Shown piece after piece: positions 1-5,595 of a stretch of DNA of 8,543 bases. Source of the stretch: Nocardia sp. (GTDB taxonomy: Bacteria > Actinomycetota > Actinomycetes > Mycobacteriales > Mycobacteriaceae). Within the stretch, counting starts at the first letter, position 1; each line of letters begins with the position of its first letter. Made by a program: the position numbers and the translations under genes. The notes beneath the pieces are model-generated. The model saw only the letters and a list, made by a program, of their open reading frames with translations, made no database searches and was not told where the DNA came from. The stretch lies in assembly GCA_013361595.1 (NCBI GenBank), contig JABFXT010000256.1:1-8543 (forward strand), in the 5' to 3' direction.

Positions 1-140
1 GTGGAGGTGATGGTGCCGGGGAGATCGATCCGGCGCCCGGCCGGCGGGGCGGTCCGGCTTTCGAAGGTTTCCCCAGCGTGTTTGCGGCGCAGCGGAATCC
101 GGGTCAGTACCCGCCGGAATGTCGCGACTCGCAGCCGCAT
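1..140 (-). CDS. Possible N-terminal part of an unidentified protein, cut by the left edge
   Basis: On the minus strand an ATG at 140 opens a frame of 46 codons that stays open to the window edge. It begins MRLRVATFRRVLTRIPLRRK and continues through a proline- and arginine-rich stretch. The start would lie inside the last 37 bases of the upstream LacI-type gene, in a different frame. Beyond the stop of that gene (1-103), this frame has about 27 of 33 codons ending in G or C. That is clearly more than the other two minus-strand frames, and it is why I list it. I see no good ribosome binding site and do not recognise the family. It could equally be non-coding sequence beyond the regulator. Confidence 0.25.
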   Translation of the reverse strand, partial: MRLRVATFRRVLTRIPLRRKHAGETFESRTAPPAGRRIDLPGTITS

Positions 141-1150
141 GATTCGCCGACGTCCAGCGTGACGTCCATCGCTACCGAGCGCCCGGCCGCCGGATCGTCG
201 TGCGGTGGGTCGAGCAGCCGGGCCAGCGCCCGGCGGGTGATGGTGTCGATCGGTTGCCGGACCGAGGCGAGGGTGATCTGCCCGAAGCGGTCGGCGGTAT
301 CGCCGTCGAACCCGACGATCCGAACATCGCGCGGGATACGCAGTCCCGCATCGGTGACGGCGCGCATCGCGGCGGCGGACTGGGCGTTGGTTCCGACGAC
401 CATGCCGTGCGGGGGCTCGGGGCATGTTCGCAGGTGGGCGCTCACCGCGGCATAGGCTCCCGCGGCCGTCAGGTCGGTGCGGATCGCGGTCCCGCGATCG
501 CCGGTGACCTCGGCGAAGCCCGCGAACCGCTGCGCGACGGTTTCGCGGTCGCCGTGGCGTACGTCCGCGGCGCGGTAACCGCCCACGAAGACGAGATTCG
601 CGCAGTAGTGCGCCTCGACGAGATGGCGGGCGGCCAGCCGGCCGGCGCCGATATGGTCGCCGCCGACGATCGGCGCCTCCAACTGCCCCCGGATGTTGTG
701 CACCCACACGACCGGGATCCGCGCTCGGGCACAGATCTCGCTGGTCGCGACGGCGTCGACAGCGCCGACGACGATGAGGCCGTCGATTCCGACATCGGTG
801 AACGCGGCGGCGAATCCGAGTTCGCGCTCCGGATCGAACCCGGTGTTGCCCATCATCGTGAGGTGGTCGCGGGCCCGCGCCTCGATCTCGATCCGGCCCG
901 CGAACGCGCCGTACAGCGGCATCGTCATATCCGGTACCAGCAGTCCGATCTGCTGCCACCGCCGCGGGCGCCGCAGCGCCCGGGCATTGCGATCGGGCCG
1001 GTAGTCCAGTTCGTCCGCCGCGGCGAGAACTCTGGCCCGCAGCCGGTCCGATACCGGCCGGGGCCCGTTGTTCATCACATAGCTGACCACCGCGGTGGAG
1101 GTACCGGCGCGCTCGGCGACATCGGTGAGAGTAGGTCGTTTGGCACTCAC
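104..1150 (-). CDS. LacI-family transcriptional regulator
   Basis: This is a one-component repressor-type regulator that should bind an operator through its N-terminus and a small effector through its periplasmic-binding-protein-like core. With the GTG start at 1150 the protein has 348 residues, normal for the family. The helix-turn-helix is at about residues 7-26 (TLTDVAERAGTSTAVVSYVM). It is followed by the hinge region YRPDRNARALRR, and the effector domain begins near QIGLLVPDM. The recognition helix carries Ser-Thr-Ala and then Tyr where LacI and GalR usually have Arg. A GTG at 1177 would add nine residues; I prefer 1150 because it places the helix-turn-helix at the usual distance from the start, although neither start has a convincing Shine-Dalgarno sequence. 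The C-terminus ends in GESCGC, resembling the family's RESCGC but with Gly for Arg. The gene diverges from the arylsulfotransferase operon, which it probably controls. The effector is unknown; a sulfated compound is only a guess from context. Confidence 0.9.
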   Translation of the reverse strand: MSAKRPTLTDVAERAGTSTAVVSYVMNNGPRPVSDRLRARVLAAADELDYRPDRNARALRRPRRWQQIGLLVPDMTMPLYGAFAGRIEIEARARDHLTMMGNTGFDPERELGFAAAFTDVGIDGLIVVGAVDAVATSEICARARIPVVWVHNIRGQLEAPIVGGDHIGAGRLAARHLVEAHYCANLVFVGGYRAADVRHGDRETVAQRFAGFAEVTGDRGTAIRTDLTAAGAYAAVSAHLRTCPEPPHGMVVGTNAQSAAAMRAVTDAGLRIPRDVRIVGFDGDTADRFGQITLASVRQPIDTITRRALARLLDPPHDDPAAGRSVAMDVTLDVGESCGCESRHSGGY

Positions 1151-1243
1151 GATCGGTCCAGTCTCGTCGCCGCGCACGCCTGTGCCGGAGGGTTTCGTTC
1201 TCCCCGATTCTTACACTGTGCCCGCTGTCCCGGCGAACCTACG

Positions 1244-1255
1244 CTAAACGATTAG
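1244..1255. promoter_or_regulatory. Candidate LacI-family operator in the divergent promoter region
   Basis: The sequence CTAAACGATTAG is a near-perfect palindrome (10 of 12 positions symmetric) with a central CG. It fits the AANCGNTT core shared by many LacI/GalR operators. It lies 94 bases from the regulator's start at 1150 and 54 bases before the arylsulfotransferase start, so binding could affect both directions. A weaker inverted pair, GTTACG (1260-1265) and CGTAAC (1281-1286), lies between it and the arylsulfotransferase start. On the minus strand a loose -10-like TAAGAA lies near 1208-1213. I cannot define the promoters with confidence. Confidence 0.45.
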
Positions 1256-1309
1256 AACGGTTACGAGCAGGACCCTCGGACGTAACGAGCGATTGGTGAT
1301 CTGGTCGAT

Positions 1310-2638
1310 ATGGCATACACACGACCGTCGGGCGTGACCTACTGCGACCCCGAGAACGCCTACGACGGTTACGTTCTCTTCACCGGCGCGGATTCGGTGA
1401 CCCGGCTCATCGACCTCACCGGCGCCGTCGTGCACGAATGGCCGTTCGCCGGTGTGCCACCCCGGCTCCTCGACCCCGCCCTCAACGACGGCCGGATCGG
1501 CGAGGTCGGCGTCCAGCTGTCGGACAGCGGCGACGCGCGCGGCGGCATCTACGCCAACGGAACCGTCGGCCAGCTCGACTGGTCCGGAAACCGCGTCTGG
1601 GAGTGGGGGACACAGGCACCCGGCGGGGCGGCGCGCCAGAATCACGACTGGGAACTGCTGCCGAACGGAAACAGGCTCCTCCTCGTCACAGTGCCCCGGG
1701 TGGTGCCCGATCTCGGTGAATCGACCGTGGGCGACCAGGGTCTGGTCGAGGTGGACAGGCACGGCGATATCGTCTGGCAGTGGCTGGCCGGTGACCACCT
1801 GGGCGAACTGGGTTTCTCCGAACAGGGCTGGAAGGCGCTGCGGGAAACCGCGTCCCGGGACCCCGAGGACCCCTGGGGTTACCTCGAGATGAACAGCGCG
1901 AAATCGCTCGGCCCGAACCGGTGGTACGACACGGACCAGGGCACGGTCTTCCATCCGGACAATATCCTGGTCAGCTTCCGCAAGGCCAATATCGTCGCCC
2001 TGATCGACAAGACCTCCGGCGCCGTGGTCTGGAAACTCGGACCGTACTTCGGCGAATCCTCCTGTGCCCAGCATCAGCGCAACAACGCGCACAAGGTACC
2101 GCGCGCGCTGGACCAGATCTCGGGCCAGCACAATCCGCATATGATCGCCGGCGACCTGCCCGGCGCCGGCAATATCCTGATCTTCGACAATCAGGGTGGT
2201 GCGGGGTATCCACCGGCCGCGCTCGGTATCTACGCGGGTTCACGGGTGCTCGAGGTCGATCCGGCGACCGAACAGATCGTCTGGCAGTACACCGCCGAGG
2301 ATTCCGGCCTGCCGTCGTGGACCTTCTTCAGCTCCTTCGTCAGCAATGCGCAGCGGCTCCCGGGCGGCAACACACTCGTCACCGAGGGAATGCAGGGCCG
2401 ACTGTTCCAGGTGACTCCGGCCGGCGATGTGGTCTGGGAGTACCACAGCCCGTACGAAGGGTACGGTGTCGCGGGCGAACCCGAAGTGCGCACGCCCCGG
2501 GTACCGGGGGTCGACCGCCTCACCCGGACACCGCTGGTCTATCGAGCGCAGTGGGTGCCCGCCGACTGGGTTCCGGCCGGTACACCGCACACTCCGGCCC
2601 GCGCCGTCGGCGCTGGCCGGGACGGCACACCGGCATGA
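1310..2638 (+). CDS. Arylsulfotransferase (ASST) family beta-propeller protein
   Basis: The 442-residue product matches the bacterial arylsulfate sulfotransferase family. These enzymes move a sulfuryl group from one phenolic sulfate ester to another phenol without PAPS, via a sulfated histidine. The propeller repeats are visible as aromatic-rich strands: GNRVWEWG (93-100), GDIVWQW (152-158), GAVVWKLG (237-244), EQIVWQY (321-327) and GDVVWEY (372-378). Family motifs include NHDWELLPNGN (111-121), GPNRWYD (201-207), GQHNPHMI (272-279, His274 and His277 as candidate catalytic histidines), LPGAGNILIFDN (283-294) and QRLPGGNTLVTEG (348-360). No signal peptide is visible, although the well-studied enzymes are periplasmic. 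Where I remember an HxNS motif in relatives, this protein has LEMNSA, with Glu193. The ATG at 1310 has no clear Shine-Dalgarno sequence. The gene heads an operon with transporter remnants, to which it is joined by an ATGA overlap. The family assignment is firm; activity and substrate are not. Confidence 0.88.
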   Translation: MAYTRPSGVTYCDPENAYDGYVLFTGADSVTRLIDLTGAVVHEWPFAGVPPRLLDPALNDGRIGEVGVQLSDSGDARGGIYANGTVGQLDWSGNRVWEWGTQAPGGAARQNHDWELLPNGNRLLLVTVPRVVPDLGESTVGDQGLVEVDRHGDIVWQWLAGDHLGELGFSEQGWKALRETASRDPEDPWGYLEMNSAKSLGPNRWYDTDQGTVFHPDNILVSFRKANIVALIDKTSGAVVWKLGPYFGESSCAQHQRNNAHKVPRALDQISGQHNPHMIAGDLPGAGNILIFDNQGGAGYPPAALGIYAGSRVLEVDPATEQIVWQYTAEDSGLPSWTFFSSFVSNAQRLPGGNTLVTEGMQGRLFQVTPAGDVVWEYHSPYEGYGVAGEPEVRTPRVPGVDRLTRTPLVYRAQWVPADWVPAGTPHTPARAVGAGRDGTPA

Positions 2639-2824
2639 CCGCCGGCCTGCGGACGGCCCCGGCGGATGGCGCGGAGCGGGCGACCCCGGATGGGTTGTCG
2701 CGCACGGGGCGCGGGCGGAAAGCTCCCACCTGGTTCGGGCGTTTCGGATCGCTCGGGTGGGCCGTCGCCGGGCTCGGGTCGGCCGCGATCGTCTGGAGTC
2801 TGATCGTTGCGAGCGGCCGGTTCC
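2635..2824 (+). pseudogene. Truncated ABC transporter permease (SsuC/TauC-like), N-terminus only
   Basis: An ATG at 2635 overlaps the arylsulfotransferase stop as ATGA, the usual sign of translational coupling. The first 63 codons give a basic, Pro/Ala-rich cytoplasmic leader and one hydrophobic helix (about residues 38-60) ending in AIVWSLIVASGRF. This resembles the first membrane segment and the W-x-L-x-x-x-x-G pattern at the start of nitrate/sulfonate/taurine-type permeases. After about 2811-2828 this frame becomes arginine-rich nonsense and stops at 2910, while the neighbouring frame picks up a substrate-binding protein. The remaining four or five helices and the ATPase-contacting EAA loop of a permease of about 250 residues are absent, so it cannot function. 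The permease identity rests on one helix and on context, so it is moderate. Confidence 0.6.
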
Positions 2825-3547
2825 GCCGGTCAAGTCGATATCGCCACCGCCGCGGATGTGCCGACTTCGGCTGTGCTGACCCGTTCCCCGTCGTTGCGGG
2901 TGATCGGTGACGGATCGCGCTGGGAGGGCTCCCGGATCATCGCCCGGCGGAGCGCGGGAATCGACAGCGTGCGGGACCTCGCCGGAAAGTCGATCGGTAC
3001 CCCGATCGGCACCAGCGCCGCGTATTTCGCGGCCGATACGCTGGCACGGAGCGCGATATCGGCGAATCTGGTTCAGGTATCGCCTTCGGCGACGGTCACC
3101 GCCGCCACCCAGGGAAATGTCGACGCCGTCTCGATCTTCCAGCCGTATCAGGCGCAAGTACTCCAGGCCCTGGGCTCCGACGCCGTCGAACTCGGTGGCG
3201 GCGGATACAGCCAGCACAGCCTGTATCTGGCCGCCCAGAACGCGTTGGCGGCGAAAGGCCCCGCCGTCACGTCCTTCTTCGCCGCACTCGCCGACGCGGG
3301 GGCGGATCTGGCGAAGCTCTCCGACGGCGCTGTCGCGGCGGTGGCCGGGGCGACGCAGCTGGACCCGGCACTGCTGCGTGATGTGCTGCCGCAGTTCGAT
3401 TTCGTACTGCGCTTGGATCCCGACCTGGCCGCGAAACTCACCGAACTCGGTACCTGGGCGAAAACGCAGGGGTCCGTCGACGCGGCGACCGAGCTGCCCG
3501 CCTACGCGAGCTTTCTGAACGCCGAGTTCTTGCCTCGGACGGGGTAG
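2807..3547 (+). pseudogene. Truncated ABC substrate-binding protein (SsuA/TauA/NrtA-like), N-terminus missing
   Basis: The frame gives about 240 residues resembling the C-terminal two thirds of an aliphatic sulfonate/nitrate/taurine-type solute-binding protein. Visible landmarks are GQVDIATAADVP (8-19), the conserved DLAGKSIGTPIGTSAAYFA segment (57-75) and AATQGNVDAVSIFQPYQ, the usual second-lobe region. The tail has alternating helices and ends ELPAYASFLNAEFLPRTG. The only available start is a TTG at 2807 inside the permease helix. There is no signal peptide or lipobox, and roughly 90 residues of the first lobe are missing. The protein could therefore not be exported or bind ligand normally. 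The frame is still free of stops over about 740 bases, which suggests that the loss is recent. With the adjoining permease stub it is best explained as one side of an internal operon deletion. Confidence 0.75.
2811..2830. other. Inferred deletion junction within the ABC transporter operon
   Basis: Within this interval the meaningful reading frame shifts from the permease frame (starting at 2635) to the binding-protein frame (in phase with 2807). A short direct repeat, GCCGGT, occurs at 2816-2821 and again at 2825-2830 and may be a microhomology scar. Because most of one protein and the N-terminus of another are missing, a simple one-base error cannot explain it. Confidence 0.5.
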
Positions 3548-3613
3548 GTCCGAGCCGCGACGACGCCGACGCACCTGCCCGCCGATGCTCGACCCGCGGA
3601 GAATATCCCTTCG

Positions 3614-3645
3614 GCGGCCACGTCGAAACCTGCTCCCGTGGCCGC
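3614..3645. terminator. Hairpin after the transporter remnant, possible bidirectional terminator
   Basis: GCGGCCACG (3614-3622) and CGTGGCCGC (3637-3645) form a perfect 9-bp stem with a 14-base loop. It lies in the 116-base gap between two convergent reading frames, where a terminator is expected. No T-run follows on either side, which is common in high-GC actinobacteria. A second, weaker stem is GCCCGCGC (3650-3657) with GTGCGGGC (3669-3676), one mismatch, which overlaps the stop of the next gene. I see nothing else in the gap. Confidence 0.45.
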
Positions 3646-3663
3646 TCGGGCCCGCGCGGATGG

Positions 3664-4134
3664 TTACCGTGCGGGCTGGTAGGCGCCGCCGCGCTGTCGG
3701 TTGATGACGGCGAATCGGTTGGTGGCGTTGATGAGCGCGATGAAGGCGACCAGGGCGGCGAGCTGGTCCTCGTCGTAGTGCTCGGCGGCGTAGGCCCAGG
3801 CCTCGTCGGTGACACCGCCCGCGCCGTCGGCGATGCGAGTGCCCTGCTCGGTCAGTTCCAGCGCGGCGCGCTCGGCATCGGTGAACACCGTGGCCTCCCG
3901 CCAGGCGGCGACCCGGTTGAGCCGCGTGGCCGTCTCACCGGCGCGCGCGGCGTTCTTGCCGTGGACGTCGGTGGCGTAGCTGTCGCCGTTGATCTGGCTC
4001 GCGCGGAGCATCACCAGGTTCTGTGTCGTGCCCGGAAGCGTCGACTCCTCGATGAGTACCGGTGCCGCCGCCCCGTAGTGGCCCAGGGCCTTGGCGACGA
4101 TCGGGCTACCGAAGAGGTTCAGGCGGGTTTCCAT
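3664..4134 (-). CDS. Carboxymuconolactone decarboxylase/AhpD-fold protein lacking the CxxC cysteines
   Basis: The 156-residue protein belongs to the CMD/alkylhydroperoxidase-like family. Its members are small all-helical oligomers, many of which use a CxxC pair for peroxide or disulfide chemistry. The family signature is clear at 41-62 (VMLRASQING then DSYATDVHGKNA). It is supported by AAWREATVFTDAERAALELTE (76-96) and by the late helix LVAFIALINATNRFAV (128-143). Where relatives have C-x-x-C-x-x-x-H, this protein has Asp51 and Ala54, with only His58 kept, so classical thiol-based peroxidase activity should be absent. The ATG at 4134 is chosen because AAGGAG sits eight bases upstream and because the sequence match begins here; further upstream in-frame codons read as non-family sequence. 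The gene lies downstream of, and on the same strand as, the GntR-like regulator, with a 202-base gap that suggests its own promoter. Its role is unknown. Confidence 0.87.
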   Translation of the reverse strand: METRLNLFGSPIVAKALGHYGAAAPVLIEESTLPGTTQNLVMLRASQINGDSYATDVHGKNAARAGETATRLNRVAAWREATVFTDAERAALELTEQGTRIADGAGGVTDEAWAYAAEHYDEDQLAALVAFIALINATNRFAVINRQRGGAYQPAR

Positions 4135-4243
4135 GAGGTGTTCTCCTTGCTGTTGTCGTGCTCGACCACAAGACGTCGACCACCCCGCTCCGATAACAGG
4201 CGGCTGCGTGACGTGTGACACACCGGACGAACCCGTGATGGAC

Positions 4244-4255
4244 GGGAGCGCTTCC
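4244..4255. promoter_or_regulatory. Candidate LacI-family (CebR-like) operator upstream of the CMD-family gene
   Basis: GGGAGCGCTTCC is an imperfect palindrome centred on AGCGCT. Extended by one base on each side it agrees at 11 of 14 positions with TGGGAGCGCTCCCA, the CebR operator of Streptomyces as I remember it. It is non-coding and lies 109 bases upstream of the CMD-family start. In the same 202-base gap a short inverted repeat, GTGTG-A-CACAC, occupies 4213-4223. An AAGCGCTT palindrome overlaps the stop codon of the neighbouring regulator at 4339-4346. No regulator of the CebR type is present in the window. Confidence 0.3.
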
Positions 4256-4336
4256 TTCCGCGTGCGGTGACTGCCGGGAAGTCGTGTCACGGCCGGATCG
4301 GCGGTGGCGGGGCTTCCGTCCGGTATATCCGGGCTT

Positions 4337-5386
4337 TCAAGCGCTTTCGCGAGTGACGATCCGGTATCCCACGTCCACGGTGGCCGATTCGATCGAGGTC
4401 CCGGCGAGCCGGGCCAGCAGCAGATCCGCGGCCGTCGTGCCGATGGCGTCGATATCCACGCTCACCGTGGTCAGTGCCGGATTGATGTGGCGCGACATCT
4501 CGAAATCGCCGAAACCGGTGATGGCCAGCTGTTCCGGGACCGCGATACCGCGGCGTCCGGCGGCGAGTACGGCCGCGACGGCCAGCACGTCGGTGGCGAA
4601 CACGATGGCGGTCGCTTCCGGGAAGCGTTGCAGTGCGGCGTCCAGCAGCGCGACACCGGTGTCCATGGAGATTTCGCGGCCGGGTAGATCGACGATGCGG
4701 ACCGGCTCGCCGGGTAGCAGTTCGCCGACGGCGCGGGTGAATCCGTCGCGGCGCCGGATGGCGCGAGCGTCACCGGAACCGATGGTGCCGGCGAAGACCA
4801 GTCTCCGGTGGCCGCGGGATACGAGGTGGCGGACCAGATCGCCGGTGGCCGATTCGTTGGAGAACCCGACGAGGGTGTCCAGGGGATCGTCGATCCAGTC
4901 CCAGGTCTCGACCACGGGTGCGCCGTAGGCCCGCAGCAGTCGCAGCGTGTCGGGCGTGTGCAGGGTGCCGACGATGAAGAATCCGTCGGGGCGGCGCTGG
5001 ATGAATCCGCGCACCAGGTCCTCTTCGCGTTCCGGGTGGTAGTCGGTGTAGCCGACGATCAACTGGTACCCGGCGGGCGTGAGGCGGGAGGCCGCGGCGC
5101 GCAGGGTGTCGGAGAAGATCGATGTGGAGATGACCGGCAGGATCGCGGCGATGGTGCGGCTGCGGTTGGAGGCGAGGCTGCTCGCGGCCAGGTTCGGCAG
5201 GTATCCGGTATCGGCGATGGCGCGTTCGACGCGTCGCCGGGTCTGCTCCGAGACCTGATCCGGGAAGCTCAGCGCTCGCGAGACGGTTTGTGCGGACACG
5301 CCTGCCGCGCGGCCGACATCCTGCATGGTGACCGATTTCGTGGACGACTTGGCGCGCACGCGCCGCCGCCGCTCCACTTCGGCCAC
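4337..5386 (-). CDS. LacI-family transcriptional regulator, GntR (gluconate repressor) subgroup
   Basis: This is a DNA-binding repressor-type regulator of 349 residues. The helix-turn-helix is at about 19-38 (VTMQDVGRAAGVSAQTVSRA), with the classical Ser-Ala-Gln/TVSR recognition helix. The hinge is at about 61-74 (GYLPNLAASSLASN). The effector domain begins at TIAAILPVISTSIFSDTLR. The segment HTPDTLRLLRAYGAPVVE (143-160), followed by a W/LD/VGFSN pattern, closely resembles E. coli GntR, which responds to gluconate; here the ligand need not be the same. A GTG at 5386 is preferred because GGGAGG lies four bases upstream and the length is typical; longer versions reach 5485 but add low-similarity sequence. 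The gene diverges from the CoA-transferase operon, and the tandem operator between them fits a GntR-type protein. It therefore probably represses that operon, and perhaps itself, until a pathway acid or CoA ester appears. Confidence 0.93.
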   Translation of the reverse strand: MAEVERRRRVRAKSSTKSVTMQDVGRAAGVSAQTVSRALSFPDQVSEQTRRRVERAIADTGYLPNLAASSLASNRSRTIAAILPVISTSIFSDTLRAAASRLTPAGYQLIVGYTDYHPEREEDLVRGFIQRRPDGFFIVGTLHTPDTLRLLRAYGAPVVETWDWIDDPLDTLVGFSNESATGDLVRHLVSRGHRRLVFAGTIGSGDARAIRRRDGFTRAVGELLPGEPVRIVDLPGREISMDTGVALLDAALQRFPEATAIVFATDVLAVAAVLAAGRRGIAVPEQLAITGFGDFEMSRHINPALTTVSVDIDAIGTTAADLLLARLAGTSIESATVDVGYRIVTRESA

Positions 5387-5510
5387 GCCACCTCCCGAAA
5401 ACCCTGCTTTCGCTGTGTGCGGAGCATACCCGGCCGGCTCGATCCGCCCCGGAACGGTGTATTCGCCGCACCGTAGCCAGCGCACTCACCGGCGATGAGG
5501 GACCTCTTGC

Positions 5511-5534
5511 GTTACCGCTAACGTTACCGCTAAC
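5511..5534. promoter_or_regulatory. Tandem GntR-type operator in the divergent promoter region
   Basis: The 12-mer GTTACCGCTAAC occurs twice in direct, head-to-tail succession (5511-5522 and 5523-5534). Each copy is a GTTA-N4-TAAC palindrome, and the junction creates a further palindrome, TAACGTTA. With two flanking bases on each side, the second copy (ACGTTACCGCTAACAT, 5521-5536) agrees at all but one defined position with ATGTTA-N4-TAACAT, the E. coli GntR operator as I recall it. The array ends 61 bases before the CoA-transferase start and 124 bases from the regulator start. A tentative promoter, TTGCGT (5507-5512), an 18-base spacer and TAACAT (5531-5536), would be fully covered by the bound regulator. 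Confidence 0.75.
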
Positions 5535-5595
5535 ATTCGTGGCGCAGAACACTATGTGACTACTCGTACAGTGGTCCGGGACAGGGAGTAGCAGG

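Noticed and set aside
200..1255. Long plus-strand open frame opposite the first LacI-type regulator
   Set aside because: It has no domain signature, while the minus strand carries a full helix-turn-helix and effector-binding domain.
2807..2910. Explaining the permease/binding-protein junction as a single-base sequencing error or programmed frameshift
   Set aside because: Correcting the frame would still leave a permease with only one helix and a binding protein without its first lobe, so material is missing and not just shifted.
2240..3574. Long open frame on the minus strand, about 444 codons
   Set aside because: It is arginine- and glycine-rich with no recognisable domain and lies opposite the arylsulfotransferase and the binding-protein remnant, both of which show clear family motifs. 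Open antisense frames are expected at this G/C content.
4213..4223. GTGTG-A-CACAC inverted repeat as a separate regulatory site
   Set aside because: The arms are only five bases and no cognate regulator family is suggested; it is noted under the neighbouring operator only.
5511..5534. The repeated 12-mer as the start of a CRISPR-like or other repeat array
   Set aside because: Only two copies exist, with no spacer, and each is a dyad-symmetric operator-like site in a promoter region.
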